This document shows, one piece after another, positions 48,122 to 56,994 of a stretch of DNA of 64,000 nt (within the stretch, counting starts at the first letter, position 1; each line of letters begins with the position of its first letter). Under the pieces are notes generated by a model. It was not told where the DNA came from and searched no databases. It worked only from the letters and a program-made list of their open reading frames with translations. Source of the stretch: Glycomyces fuscus (GTDB lineage: Bacteria; Actinomycetota; Actinomycetes; Streptosporangiales; Streptosporangiaceae); NCBI GenBank assembly GCA_002529455.1, contig NYMS01000012.1:124001-188000 (forward strand), read 5' to 3'. A program made the translations under genes and the position numbers.

Positions 48122-48266
48122 CACCGCCGGGTGCGTGCCGCCCGCGGTCCCGCGCCCGGCGCGAGTCCCCTGCCGCGCCCCGCGGCCCGCACGCGGTGGG
48201 CGCTGGGGGCACTGGGGGCGCCTGGGACGCCCCCGGACGCGCGGCGGCGCCCCGGGGCCGCCGGGG

Positions 48267-49052
48267 TCAGCCGCGCGCGGTGACGCGGATCTTGGACTGG
48301 CCGTGCGGCCGCTCCTCCCAGTCCTCCATGAACCGGGCCGCCAGCCCGTGCTTTCGCGCGAGCGCGACCAGCGTTTCGGTCCGGTAGTAGAAGTCCTCCC
48401 GCAGCACCTGGTGCTCGGCCCCCTCGGTCCGGTCGTAGGTGAAGTCGAAGAACCCGCCCGGCGCCAGGATCCGCCCGACGTTGGCCAGGCACTCGTCGAT
48501 CACCTCGATGGGCGAGTGCGAGAACACGCTGTGCGCGTGGACGACGTCGAAGTACCCCTCCGGGAGGAAGGAGAAGGTCAGGTCCCGGGTGATGGTCAGG
48601 TGGGGCAGCTTCTCCTGGAGCCCGCGTTCGGCCAGCACGCCCTTCGCCGCGATGAGGATGTCCGGGGAGATGTCGATCCCGTAGTAGCCGCCCGGGTCCA
48701 GGTAGTCGATCAGCCACCACCCGGCCCGCAGGTTCCCGCAGCCGATGTCGAGCAGCCGGTGCTCCGGGCTGAGACCGTGTTCGACCAGGTAGTCGAACTG
48801 CATCCTCCCCAGCGCCAGCCAGCGCTCCTGGCTCCGGCTGCCCACCGCGGACCTGGGGTCGCGGGCGGCGTCGGAGGCCATCACCGCCCGGTAGTAGTCC
48901 ACGTGGTCGCGGTGGGTCAGGCGCAGTCTCAGGTCACGGGCGGAGCGGCGCACGTACGGCACCACCCTGCCGGGGTTGCGCAGGGCGTAGCGCACCTTGT
49001 GGGCCAGGGACGAGCGGTCGGCGTTGAGGGAGACGGCTGTCTTCTTCGGCAT
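48267..49052 (-). CDS. Class I SAM-dependent methyltransferase
   Basis: A 261-residue enzyme. LLDIGCGNLRAGWWLIDYL is a well-formed SAM loop, GIDISPDILIAAKGVLAERG follows, then GYFDVVHAHSVFSHSPIEVI and FTYDRTEG. This is the Methyltransf_25/23-like pattern in polysaccharide or secondary-metabolite methyltransferases; the substrate is unknown. The first 80 residues are an extra N-terminal helical part with basic charge (VRYALRNPGRVVPYVRRSARDLRLRL), as seen in some membrane-associated sugar methyltransferases. ATG 49052 is chosen by similarity; the ribosome site is weak. Confidence 0.88.
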   Translation of the reverse strand: MPKKTAVSLNADRSSLAHKVRYALRNPGRVVPYVRRSARDLRLRLTHRDHVDYYRAVMASDAARDPRSAVGSRSQERWLALGRMQFDYLVEHGLSPEHRLLDIGCGNLRAGWWLIDYLDPGGYYGIDISPDILIAAKGVLAERGLQEKLPHLTITRDLTFSFLPEGYFDVVHAHSVFSHSPIEVIDECLANVGRILAPGGFFDFTYDRTEGAEHQVLREDFYYRTETLVALARKHGLAARFMEDWEERPHGQSKIRVTARG

Positions 49053-49211
49053 CGGAAGGCTTTCTGTCCAGGTCTCCCGCTCCCCCGTGCACACGGGGCG
49101 AGGAGACCAGCGCTTTCGTCGCGGCCCCGGTTCGCCGCCTCGTGTCCGACCGTACCCGGAGAGTCACCGAAGGCACGGTGTCCCGCCCTCCGGAGTGTCC
49201 CCTCGAAGACG

Positions 49212-49964
49212 TCAGCCGCGGTCGCGGCGGGCCGACACCAGCCGCACGGCGCCCCGGAGGAGCCCGATGGCCAGGAGCGCGCCGAGGACCGCTCCCGCCG
49301 CGAACCCGGCCCAGTCGGCGGCGCCCTCCGCCCCGGCGGCCCCGTCGGCCGTGCGCAGGACCGACCAGGTGCCCGCGACCACCGCGACCAGCAGGCAGGC
49401 TCCGAGGGCCAGCGCGCCCCTCCAGCCCAGGAAGTAGCGGCGGCGGCCGGGCGCGGGCGGGGCGGCCAGTTCGGCCGCGGGTCCGGCGGTGGCCGACCCC
49501 GGGCGCTTGAAGTAGGCCAGGACCGACCAGTGCCCGCACGGCTCCCACCCCTCGGGGGCCAGCCGCTCGGCGAGACGCTCGCGGTCGCCCCGGCCGGGGC
49601 TGAGCTCCTGGCGGTACTCCCAGGTCTGCGGCCGCTCGGGGGCGCGGCGGCTGACGAAGCGGCCGAGCCGGTCCACCCGCTCCACCTCCCAGCCCTGGGC
49701 ACCCATCTCGGTGAGGCGGGCGGGGCCCTCGAAGGCGTCGGCGGACCAGACCAGCACGTCCGGCTCCACCGCGGCCTCCTCCCGGCCCCCGGGCAGGGGC
49801 GCCAGGGCGTCGGCGAACTCCTCCACCGGGCCGAACTCCTCCTCCGGGTCCGCGCCGCTCTCGGCCGTGTGCGCGGCCAGGTCCTCCAGCAGGGCGCGGG
49901 ACCTGTCCGCGTCCACCCCGCGTTCTCCCAGCCTCTGCGCGAGCCGGGTGAGGTAGTCGCTCAT
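49212..49964 (-). CDS. PadR-associated membrane protein (DUF2812-like)
   Basis: A 250-residue protein. Residues about 1-55 resemble the short permease-prefix helix region (LTRLAQRLGERGVDADRSRALLEDLAAHTAESG). A middle part of about 70-155 (AQGWEVERVDRLGRFVSRR, WEYRQELSP, LAPEGWEPCGHWSVLAYFKR) looks like DUF2812-type domains, which commonly follow PadR genes. Two C-terminal helices (about 178-196, 214-236) end it. ATG 49964 has AAGGAGG and overlaps the PadR stop (ATGA). It likely senses or is controlled by the partner PadR; exact role unknown. Confidence 0.75.
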   Translation of the reverse strand: MSDYLTRLAQRLGERGVDADRSRALLEDLAAHTAESGADPEEEFGPVEEFADALAPLPGGREEAAVEPDVLVWSADAFEGPARLTEMGAQGWEVERVDRLGRFVSRRAPERPQTWEYRQELSPGRGDRERLAERLAPEGWEPCGHWSVLAYFKRPGSATAGPAAELAAPPAPGRRRYFLGWRGALALGACLLVAVVAGTWSVLRTADGAAGAEGAADWAGFAAGAVLGALLAIGLLRGAVRLVSARRDRG

Positions 49965-50293
49965 CGGATCCCTCCTTCCGCGAGTACCGAGCGCACCGAG
50001 GCGTCGAACTCCATCCAGGCCGCACCCTGTTCCCCCAGGACGGCGCGGCCCTCGTCGGTCAGTACGTAGTAGCGGCGGCCGGGGCCCCTCTCGGCCGCCC
50101 GGTACTCGGCGGCCACCAGGCCGGCCTCCTCCAGCCGGTTGAGCACGGGGTAGAGCGTCCCGCCCCGGATCTTGCCGAACCCGGACTCGTCCAGCCGTCT
50201 GGCGATCGCGTAACCGTAGCTCTCGCCCCCGGTCAGGCTGGCCAGGACCAGGAGGTCGAGCACCCCCTTGAGCCAGCTCGCGCGGCGGTCCAT
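49961..50293 (-). CDS. PadR family transcriptional regulator
   Basis: A 110-residue PadR: SWLKGVLDLLVLASLTGGESYGYAIARRLDE is helix 1-2, GTLYPVLNRLEEAGLVAAEY the recognition helix region, GRRYYVLTDEGRAVL the wing, and the C-terminal helix follows. It is the minimal one-domain form (about 110 residues). ATG 50293 has GGGGGAG six bases upstream; ATG 50311 has none. It sits between a CPBP protease and a membrane protein in one operon and probably controls the palindrome at 51112-51140. Confidence 0.93.
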   Translation of the reverse strand: MDRRASWLKGVLDLLVLASLTGGESYGYAIARRLDESGFGKIRGGTLYPVLNRLEEAGLVAAEYRAAERGPGRRYYVLTDEGRAVLGEQGAAWMEFDASVRSVLAEGGIR

Positions 50294-50307
50294 CCGTGTC
50301 TCCCCCT

Positions 50308-51069
50308 TCATCGGGCACTGCCGACACCGATTGTCCCGGACTCCGGGCGGCTCCCCCCGCGCCCCGGGGTGAGCAGGAGGGCGCGCAGGTCGATCAGGAC
50401 GTGCAGGAAGACGGGCAGCAGCAGACTGCCGGTGCTCAGGTACAGGTTGGTGAGGACGAGGCCGACCAGGGTGACGAGGAGGACGCCGGTCCTGCCCTGG
50501 TAGAGGTGGGCGACGGCGAAGAGGCCCAGGCTGATCCCGGCGGCGACGGTGACGTCCAGCCCCAGGGAGACGCCGAGGGCGATGAGCAGGCCGCGGAAGA
50601 CGACCTCCTCGCACACCCCCGCCGTGACCGAGGCCCCGGCGGCGGCCCAGCGTTCGCGCCGGTCGCGCGGCAGGATCGCGGAGACCGCCCGCTGGCCGGC
50701 GAGGAGCCTGCGGTCCAGCCCGCTCACCCGCAGCAGCACGAGGACCACCACGATCGCGACGAGCATGCCGGTCATCGTTGCGAGGGTCTGGCCCATGCCC
50801 GCCGCAGGGACCGCGAACCCCACGTCCGCGGGGCGCAGGCCGGGTGAGACGGCCACGGTCAGCACGACGACCGCGGTGAGCCCCCACCAGACGAGGGCGC
50901 TCGTGCCGAACAGCCGCAGCAGCGCCCCGGGATCGGTGTCGCGCACGCGCTCCAGCCGGGCGTAGGCGCTCCTGCCCCACCACGGCTCGACGGCCAGCAG
51001 GTAGAGCACGACCAGCGCGGCCAGGCCCAGGCCGAGGGCCGAGAACTCCATGCCCGGGGGGAACGCCAT
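50308..51069 (-). CDS. CPBP family intramembrane metalloprotease
   Basis: A 253-residue protein with about seven membrane helices. The catalytic motifs of the CAAX/Abi family are present: VCEEVVFRGLLIAL (EExxxR) at about 163, FAVAHLYQG, and FLHVLIDLRA (HxxxD-like). The family cleaves prenylated or signal-like peptides, and bacterial members act in bacteriocin self-immunity or lipoprotein maturation; the target here is unknown. ATG 51069 has GGAGGT six bases upstream; GTG 51075 would overlap it. It is the first gene of the operon with PadR and the DUF2812-like protein. Confidence 0.9.
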   Translation of the reverse strand: MAFPPGMEFSALGLGLAALVVLYLLAVEPWWGRSAYARLERVRDTDPGALLRLFGTSALVWWGLTAVVVLTVAVSPGLRPADVGFAVPAAGMGQTLATMTGMLVAIVVVLVLLRVSGLDRRLLAGQRAVSAILPRDRRERWAAAGASVTAGVCEEVVFRGLLIALGVSLGLDVTVAAGISLGLFAVAHLYQGRTGVLLVTLVGLVLTNLYLSTGSLLLPVFLHVLIDLRALLLTPGRGGSRPESGTIGVGSAR

Positions 51070-51111
51070 CTCCACACCTCCGTGTTCGCCTTCACCACCT
51101 AGACCATAGAG

Positions 51112-51140
51112 CTACCTAGTTAGGTATGCAACCTAGGTAG
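51112..51140 (-). promoter_or_regulatory. Palindromic operator overlapping the CPBP promoter
   Basis: Arms CTACCTAG and CTAGGTAG (8 bp) enclose an inner inverted repeat TAGGT/ACCTA. The whole 29-bp site is 43 bp before the CPBP start, where a -10/-35 would be. PadR operators are dyads of this size, so the operon PadR is the obvious candidate binder. Confidence 0.75.
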
Positions 51141-51159
51141 TGTCACCTATCCCAGGGAG

Positions 51160-51293
51160 CGGGGGCGTCCGGCACGCAGAACGCCCCCGGCCCACCGCGG
51201 ACGGGCAGGCCAGGGGCGTGGCGGAGAATGCGGTCCGTGCACAGGAAAGCGGGCTGCCGCGAGCCGGTCGAAGACCGGCGAGCAACAGCCCGC
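51160..51293 (-). repeat. Stacked hairpins between ssrA and the CPBP operon
   Basis: Hairpin A: GGGGGCGT (51161-51168) with ACGCCCCC (51181-51188). Hairpin B: outer GCGGGCTG (51249-51256) with CAGCCCGC (51286-51293), inner GCCGGTC/GACCGGC around a GAA loop. Hairpin B shares its collar sequence with the terminator at 51328-51376. Confidence 0.6.
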
Positions 51294-51327
51294 GTCACGG
51301 GGGCCTGGGGACCCCCAGAAAACACAA

Positions 51328-51376
51328 GGAGACGACCCCGCGAGGCGGCCACAGGCCGCCGAGCAGGGTCGTCTCC
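51328..51376 (-). terminator. Terminator of ssrA (nested hairpin with T-tract)
   Basis: Outer 11-bp stem GGAGACGACCC/GGGTCGTCTCC and inner stem GGCGGCC/GGCCGCC with ACA loop, beginning 9 bases after the tmRNA 3' end on the minus strand and followed by TTGTGTTTTC. Confidence 0.85.
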
Positions 51377-51384
51377 GAGTCGAG

Positions 51385-51753
51385 TGGAGGTGGCGGGAAT
51401 CGAACCCGCGTCCTTCAGCACCGAGCCAGGGCTTCTCCGGGTGCAGTCCGCGCTGTCGTTCTACTCGGCCTCAGCGCTTGCACGGACACATCGCTGACAG
51501 GCCCAGCCACGAAGATGTCCCGCCCAGGCCCCGTGGCCTGATCTGGGCGGTAAGTCATCTAGCTGATGCCGGGATCTGGGCCGATGACGAGCCCAGGCCG
51601 ACAGAGACGCTATCGCTTAGGCAGCGAGAGCGAACTCAGTGCGCTTAGAATTGGCACTTGTGTTTACGCGAATGCAGGATTAACGAGGTCACAAACGCAA
51701 CCCTCGACCCGCTTCCCCTGGAACGACTACCGAAGTCGAAACCGATCACCCCC
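51385..51753 (-). ncRNA. ssrA: Transfer-messenger RNA (tmRNA)
   Basis: A 369-nt molecule for ribosome rescue by trans-translation, working with SmpB (smpB is 2.5 kb away). The 5' end GGGGGTGATCGG and 3' end GACGCGGGTTCGATTCCCGC, followed by CACCTCC, pair as the tRNA-like acceptor stem; the CCA is not encoded. The tag ORF (51655-51617) codes ANSKRTEFALAA and a stop, with the ALAA end typical of actinobacteria. A GAG-rich pseudoknot region follows. Confidence 0.96.
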
Positions 51754-52173
51754 TGTGCAATTTTCACGGCCTCCCCGCCAGGCGGGGCGGCCGACAAGCG
51801 AGCGGCGAACGCTCGCGCGTCCGTCACTCTACCTGTTGAACAGCATGGGGGCCAAGCTGATTCCCGGTAGCGGGGACGAATCCGGACCCCTCCGGGCCGG
51901 GACGGGGAGAAACCCCCGCGGGCGCGGACTCAAGAGGTGGTCGACGCGGCCCGCGGGGGCGGTCGGCAGGGTCGGGCCGACCTTGGGAAACGACAGGATC
52001 TCCCCCGAGATGAGGTCCTGTCCCTCACTGGTCCGCTACCCCCTGTCGCGGTCCAGTCATAGGGGAAGACGCGAGCGGACCCCCGGGGGGTTGCCCGGGG
52101 GTCCGCTCTTTGCCAGGTTCTACCCTGTCCGGGGACGACGGTGACCCGAGGCCCCCGCCAGCCGGTCAGACCC
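51754..52173. other. Intergenic region between ssrA and the PBP-like gene
   Basis: A 420-bp gap. Just upstream of ssrA the minus strand has GTGAAAATTGCACAGGGGG, in which AAAATT may be the -10. In the middle, CCCCCGCGGGC (51916) pairs with GCCCGCGGGGG (51949), and ACAGGA (51991) pairs with TCCTGT (52016) across a 19-base loop. No coding region or named RNA is recognised. Confidence 0.5.
52073..52108 (-). terminator. Hairpin terminator after the PBP-like gene
   Basis: Perfect 15-bp stem GAGCGGACCCCCGGG/CCCGGGGGTCCGCTC with a 6-base loop, 66 bp after the PBP-like stop codon. Confidence 0.75.
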
Positions 52174-54192
52174 CTACCAGGAGGTCTCCTCCGTGCCCGT
52201 CAGGTCGGCCTCGCCGGCCGTCCCCTCCTGCCCCGGAGGGACGCCCACCCCCTCGGCGGTCGTCGGCCCGCTGGGCGCCTGGTCCCCGAAGGCCCCTCCC
52301 ACGGGAACCTCCTCGGGCACCCCGTTGGCCATCCCGTCCAGGAAGGAGCCCGCGGCGTTCACCGCGTGCTGCGACACCAGGGTCGTCGCCGGGTCCGCCT
52401 CGGCCAGGACGGCGAAGGCCACGTCGTCCTTGTAGCCGACGAACCAGTGCAGCGAGGTGTCGTCCTGCTCCACGCGGGCCGCCTGCCCGTAGACCTCTCC
52501 CCCGGTGGCGAGCAGCTCGGGCATGCGGTTGGCCACCGCGTCGCGCAGCCCGGTGCGGACCACCTCCAGCTGGGCCTGGTCCAGGGTCGTGGCCCCGATC
52601 GGGTCCGGCCCCTCCTCGGGCACCAGGGTCGGCGCGTTCCACGTGCCGTCCGCGACCGCGGCCGCGACCAGGGCCATGGACAGCGGGCTGACCCGCACGC
52701 CGTGCTCGCCGATCATGGCCGAGGCCGTGTTCTCCTCGCCGTCCTCCACGGACACCGAGCCCGAGGAGGCCGGGACGGGCAGCTGCCACTCGGCGCCGAT
52801 GCCCATCCGCCCGGCGGCCTCGGCGATCGCGTCCGGACCCACGTCGGCGCCCAGGCCGGCGAACCCGACGTGGCAGCTGAAGGTGATGTTGCGGGCCAGG
52901 GTCGGCTGCTCGAACAGGGCCCCGCCGCTCGGGTTGTCGAAGGTGCGCCCGCCGATCTCCGCGGAGTAGCCGCAGGGCACCTCGCTCTCCGGGGTGGCGG
53001 CGCCCGACTCCAGGGCGGCCAGCGCGGAGACCATGGTGAAGGTTCCGCCCGGCAGGTAGGAGCCGGTGAAGGCGTTGTCGTCCGCGATGCTGCCCGAGGC
53101 GCTGGCGGCGGCCAGGACCTCGCCGCTGCCGGTGTCGACCGCCACCAGGTAGCCGTCGCCCGGCAGCATGCCCAGGGCGTTCTCCGCGGCGCGCTGCACG
53201 TCCACGTCCAGGGTGGTGTCGATGGCCCCGCTGAGCGAGCCCTCCCACGCCTCCAGGACGTCGGTGATCTGTCCGTCCTGGTCCAGGGAGACCACCTGGG
53301 TGGTGCCCGAACCGGCCAGCTCGTGCTGGAAGATGTTCTGGAGCCCGTTGAGGCCGACGGTGTCGCCCGCCTGGTAGGAGCCGGGCACGCGGGAGGAGAC
53401 CCGGTGCTCGGCGGTGCCGGCGACGTCGCCCAGCAGGAACGGCGCCACCGAGGGCGTCAGGTTGACCTGGACCTCCTGGGTGTCCACCCCGGAGATCCGC
53501 GAGGCCTCGTCCAGCAGCGTCTCGTCCACGCTGGAGCCGCGCATGAGCACCAGCGGCTGGAACTGCTCGGGCGGCGCGGAGCGCACGCGGTTCAGGAGCG
53601 GGTCGGGGTCCTCGTCGAGGAGCTCGGCGAGCTGGGTGACCCCCGCCTCCTTGTCCTCCATGTCCGCGGGGTAGACGCCGAAGGCCGTCACGCTGTCCGC
53701 GGTGACCAGCGGCTCGCCCTCGCGGTCGAGGATCTGGCCGCGCTCCTGGCTCTCGTAGCTGACCGCGAGGCGTTCCTCCTCGCTCAGGTCGGGGTGCAGC
53801 ACGCTCGTGGACCACGAGATGCGCCAGCCGTCGGGGCCCCACTCCAGGGGCATGCGCCCGGTGTAGTTCCAGGTCGGGTCGCCGATACCGAGGTCGGCGT
53901 TGACGCCGAACTCGGCCTGGGCCGACTCGCCCTCGCGGGAGATGGGTCCGAGCTGGAACCGCAGTGAGGCCAGGTCGAGCTGCTCGCGCATGTCCGTGAG
54001 GGCCGCGGCCACCTGTTCGGGATCGCCGTCGGTGTAGGAGGCGGCGGTCTCGTGGTCTCCGTCCTGCCAGGCGAGCAGGAAGGACCTGACCGCGACCTCG
54101 GGACTGGGGTGCGGTGTGCACGCGGCCAGGGTGGCGGCGAGGAGCAGGCCGCTGCCGGCGGCCGTGATCCGGCCGAGGGGACGGGGGGACAC
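52174..54192 (-). CDS. Penicillin-binding-protein-like lipoprotein with lost catalytic motifs
   Basis: A 672-residue protein of the class B PBP type. Lipoprotein signal LLLAATLAAC (Cys25), an NTF2-like N-terminal domain (about 30-135), a linker with ERGQILDREGEPL, then a transpeptidase-like domain (about 330-610). All three active-site motifs are gone: LPGGTFT (380-386) replaces PGSTFK, so the Ser and Lys are Gly and Thr; SCH (439-441) replaces SxN; GQAARVE (569-575) replaces KTGTAE. Overall fold blocks (GSGEVLAAAS, SPLSMALVAAAVADG, WFVGYKDDVAFAV) are kept, so it is probably an intact pseudoenzyme that binds partners or wall rather than cross-links. GTG 54192 has AAAGGAA; ATG 54219 overlaps smpB. 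Confidence 0.88.
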   Translation of the reverse strand: MSPRPLGRITAAGSGLLLAATLAACTPHPSPEVAVRSFLLAWQDGDHETAASYTDGDPEQVAAALTDMREQLDLASLRFQLGPISREGESAQAEFGVNADLGIGDPTWNYTGRMPLEWGPDGWRISWSTSVLHPDLSEEERLAVSYESQERGQILDREGEPLVTADSVTAFGVYPADMEDKEAGVTQLAELLDEDPDPLLNRVRSAPPEQFQPLVLMRGSSVDETLLDEASRISGVDTQEVQVNLTPSVAPFLLGDVAGTAEHRVSSRVPGSYQAGDTVGLNGLQNIFQHELAGSGTTQVVSLDQDGQITDVLEAWEGSLSGAIDTTLDVDVQRAAENALGMLPGDGYLVAVDTGSGEVLAAASASGSIADDNAFTGSYLPGGTFTMVSALAALESGAATPESEVPCGYSAEIGGRTFDNPSGGALFEQPTLARNITFSCHVGFAGLGADVGPDAIAEAAGRMGIGAEWQLPVPASSGSVSVEDGEENTASAMIGEHGVRVSPLSMALVAAAVADGTWNAPTLVPEEGPDPIGATTLDQAQLEVVRTGLRDAVANRMPELLATGGEVYGQAARVEQDDTSLHWFVGYKDDVAFAVLAEADPATTLVSQHAVNAAGSFLDGMANGVPEEVPVGGAFGDQAPSGPTTAEGVGVPPGQEGTAGEADLTGTEETSW

Positions 54193-54215
54193 CGTGTGTG
54201 TTCCTTTCGGGCGCC

Positions 54216-54680
54216 TCATCGACGGCGGCGGAGTGCGCGTTCCATGTCGCGCTTCGCCTCGCGCTCGGCGATGTCGTGGCGCTTGTCGTACTCACGCTTA
54301 CCGCGGGCCAGAGCGATCTCCACCTTGGCACGCCCGTCGCTGAAGTACAGGGACAGCGGGACGAGCGTGCGGCCGGGCTCCCGGGTCTTGCCGATCAACC
54401 GGGATATCTGCTCGCGGTGCAGGAGTAGCTTACGCGATCGTCGGGCGGCGTGGTTGGTCCACGTCCCCTGGGAGTACTCGGGGATGTGGACGTTCTCCAG
54501 CCACACCTCGCCGTCGTTGATGTGCGCGAAGCCGTCCACGAGGGAGGCACGGCCCTGCCGCAGCGACTTGACCTCGGTACCGGTGAGGACGAGGCCCGCC
54601 TCGTAGGTCTCGTCGATGTGGTAGTCGTGCCGGGCCCGGCGGTTCTGCGCGATGAGCTTGCGCCCGGTTTCCCGTGCCAC
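54216..54680 (-). CDS. smpB: SsrA-binding protein SmpB
   Basis: A 154-residue partner of tmRNA in rescuing stalled ribosomes. The OB-fold core is [35 protein letters not shown], followed by [13 protein letters not shown] and the basic tail [30 protein letters not shown] that enters the ribosomal mRNA channel. GTG 54680 follows AAGGGA. It directly precedes the PBP-like gene, and ssrA is 2.5 kb further, so the usual smpB-ssrA linkage is interrupted by that gene. ftsX lies 74 bp upstream. Confidence 0.97.
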   Translation of the reverse strand: MARETGRKLIAQNRRARHDYHIDETYEAGLVLTGTEVKSLRQGRASLVDGFAHINDGEVWLENVHIPEYSQGTWTNHAARRSRKLLLHREQISRLIGKTREPGRTLVPLSLYFSDGRAKVEIALARGKREYDKRHDIAEREAKRDMERALRRRR

Positions 54681-54754
54681 AGGTGTGTCCCTTCATACGT
54701 CCGGGGGGCACGAGGCCCCCCGGTGTCGAATCCTCCCCGCCCCAGGCGGCCCCG

Positions 54755-55666
54755 TCAGATCTTGAGGTAGCGGCGCAGGGTGAGGAACGAGGTGATGGTG
54801 CACAGCAGCACGCCGAGGATCATCGAGACGCCGATGACGTACATCAGCGAACCCACGCCCAGGGCCACGTCGAACTGGAACCAGTCCTCGATCCGTGTGA
54901 GCAGGGTGTAGCGGGTGGCCACGATGAAGCCGGAGGCGATCAGGCCGCCGATGAGGCCGGCGACCGCGCCCTCCAGCAGGAACGGCAGCTGGATGTAGAA
55001 GTTCGACGCGCCGACCAGACGCATGATGCCGGTCTCCCGGCGGCGGCTGTAGGCCGAGAGCCGGATGGTGTTGCCGATCAGCAGCGCGGCGGCGGCCAGC
55101 TGGACTCCCGCGAGCACCAGGGCGGCCGCGCGCAGGCCGTCCAGCAGCCCGAAGAACTGTTCGAGCACGCGCTGGTCGTCGGAGACGGTGTCGACGCCGG
55201 GGGCGCCCTCCACCGCGGAGCGCACGGTCTGGTACTGGGAGGGGTCGGTGAGCTGCACCCGGTAGTTGTCCGGGATGTCACCCTCCTGCGCGGCGTTGGC
55301 CAGCGCCTCGTTGGAGGTGCCGAGCCGGTCCTGGAAGTCCTGCCAGGCCTCGGCCGCGGTGAGGTAGGTGTAGTCCTGTACCTGGGACAGACCCTCCAGG
55401 GTGTCCTCCAGGGCCTGGCGGTCCTCGTCCGTGGCCGGACCGTTGTCCTGGCAGGTCTGGGTGGGCGAGATGTCGTTGCACATGTAGATGGTGAGCGTGA
55501 TCCGCTCGTCCCAGTAACTGCGCATCTCGGAGACCTGCTGGTTGACCAGTAGACCGGCGCCGAAAAGAGTCAGTGAGATGGCCACCGTCGTGATGACCGC
55601 GATGGTCATCGTCAGGTTTCGGCGAAGGCCGATCCACGTCTCGGAGAGAACGAATTGTGCTCGCAT
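54755..55666 (-). CDS. ftsX: Cell division protein FtsX
   Basis: A 303-residue permease-like subunit of the FtsEX complex, which controls peptidoglycan hydrolases at the septum. A short cytoplasmic N-terminus (FVLSETWIGLRRNLTMT), helix 1 (about 22-45, IAVITTVAISLTLFGAGLLV), a 130-residue extracytoplasmic loop with two cysteines (CNDISPTQTC), then three helices (about 176-300) make the standard layout. ATG 55666 gives the conserved N-terminus although the ribosome site is weak. It follows ftsE with a 57-bp gap. Confidence 0.96.
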   Translation of the reverse strand: MRAQFVLSETWIGLRRNLTMTIAVITTVAISLTLFGAGLLVNQQVSEMRSYWDERITLTIYMCNDISPTQTCQDNGPATDEDRQALEDTLEGLSQVQDYTYLTAAEAWQDFQDRLGTSNEALANAAQEGDIPDNYRVQLTDPSQYQTVRSAVEGAPGVDTVSDDQRVLEQFFGLLDGLRAAALVLAGVQLAAAALLIGNTIRLSAYSRRRETGIMRLVGASNFYIQLPFLLEGAVAGLIGGLIASGFIVATRYTLLTRIEDWFQFDVALGVGSLMYVIGVSMILGVLLCTITSFLTLRRYLKI

Positions 55667-55723
55667 GATCTGTTAAAGGTCCATCCTTCGGGGCTTCGCC
55701 GCGCCGGTCCTCGCAGCGGGAGG

Positions 55724-56413
55724 TCAGTACGCCTGGCCGTAGACGCCGCGCGTCTGGTCGCGCACTACCAAGCCCTCTTCAAGCTCGATCACGCGCTTGC
55801 GCATCGAGTCGACGATGGCGGCGTCGTGGGTCGCCATGACGACGGTGGTGCCCGTGCGGTTGATTCGGTCCAGCACCTTCATGATGCCGATGGAGGTCGC
55901 GGGGTCGATGTTGCCCGTGGGCTCGTCGGCCAGGAGGATCTGGGGGCGGTTGACGAAGGCGCGGGCGATGGCCACGCGCTGCTGCTCACCGCCGGAGAGT
56001 TCGTTGGGCATCCGCCCGGCCTTGCCCTCCAGGCCGACGAGCTCGACGACCTCGGGGACGACCTTGCGGATGAAGCGGCGGGGCTTGCCGATGACCTCCA
56101 GGGCGAAGGCGACGTTCTCGAAGACGTTCTTGTTCGGCAGCAGGCGGAAGTCCTGGAAGACGCAGCCGATACGGCGGCGCAGGTGGGGGACCTTCCAGTT
56201 GGACAGGCGCGCCAGGTCCTTGCCAGCGACGTGCACACGTCCCTTGTCGGGCTTCTCCTCCTTGAGGACCAAGCGGAGGAAGGTCGACTTGCCGGAGCCG
56301 GACGGGCCGACGAGGAAGACGAACTCGCCCTTGTCTACGTCAATGGAAACGCCGTCGAGCGCGGGGCGCTTCTGGGTCGGGTAGACCTTGGTGACGTTAT
56401 CGAAGTGGATCAC
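55724..56413 (-). CDS. ftsE: Cell division ATP-binding protein FtsE
   Basis: A 229-residue ABC ATPase that powers Fts[22 protein letters not shown] leads to Walker [31 protein letters not shown], signature [16 protein letters not shown], Walker [14 protein letters not shown] and the switch histidine in [11 protein letters not shown]. Length and order are standard. GTG 56413. It starts an operon with ftsX; prfB lies upstream on the same strand beyond a repeat-containing gap. TACACT near 56500 (minus strand) may be the -10 of its promoter. Confidence 0.97.
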   Translation of the reverse strand: MIHFDNVTKVYPTQKRPALDGVSIDVDKGEFVFLVGPSGSGKSTFLRLVLKEEKPDKGRVHVAGKDLARLSNWKVPHLRRRIGCVFQDFRLLPNKNVFENVAFALEVIGKPRRFIRKVVPEVVELVGLEGKAGRMPNELSGGEQQRVAIARAFVNRPQILLADEPTGNIDPATSIGIMKVLDRINRTGTTVVMATHDAAIVDSMRKRVIELEEGLVVRDQTRGVYGQAY

Positions 56414-56994
56414 AGGCGCATCACAAGGTTCTCGAAGGTATGGGCACCCGCAGTGGAGGGCACTCCGCGCGGGATCGTACCGGCCACATGGCCAACCGAC
56501 AGTGTAGAGGGGGGAGCGGCCCGGATTGTCCCGGTCGCCTCACACCCGCAAGATCAGTGCACCATCGGACACACAGCCTCGAGCATATCGGAGGCGTCAA
56601 CCGATGATAACGTTCACATATAGTAGTTTCGGTAAAACTGCGGAGACGTGATCATCACCATTGGGACACAACGTCCACATGCGTCCCGCCTGATCACGGG
56701 GGGTTTCGCCATGGCGACCGGGCGTGTCCGCGACGCCCGCCGGGTACTGCCCCGGGAGCCGTCCGGGCCGCCGATCGGGAGTCCCGGGTTCCGTTTCACT
56801 CGCCGCCGCCCGACGGCCCGCGGGGTCCTGGAGGCGCCGGAGGCGGGGTTGCCGTGGGAGGACCGCGCCGCGGGCGCCGGTCGGGGCGGCGGGTGAGGGG
56901 CGGACCCGCGTGGACCCGCCGCGCCTGCTCCGGCCCGGTTCCCGCTCCTCGGGCGCCCGAACACGCAGCGGAGCGCGGGCCCGGAGAACTCTGC
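56414..56994. other. Intergenic region between ftsE and prfB
   Basis: A 581-bp gap. The ftsE-proximal half (56560-56660) is AT-rich with GATAACGTTCACATATAGT; the prfB-proximal half holds a diverged copy of the dispersed repeat. A frame at 56648-56896 has a poor ribosome site and overlaps the repeat, so I do not call it. Confidence 0.55.

Noticed and set aside
56648..56896. 82-codon frame between ftsE and prfB
   Set aside because: Poor ribosome site, ends inside a repeat copy, composition like intergenic sequence.
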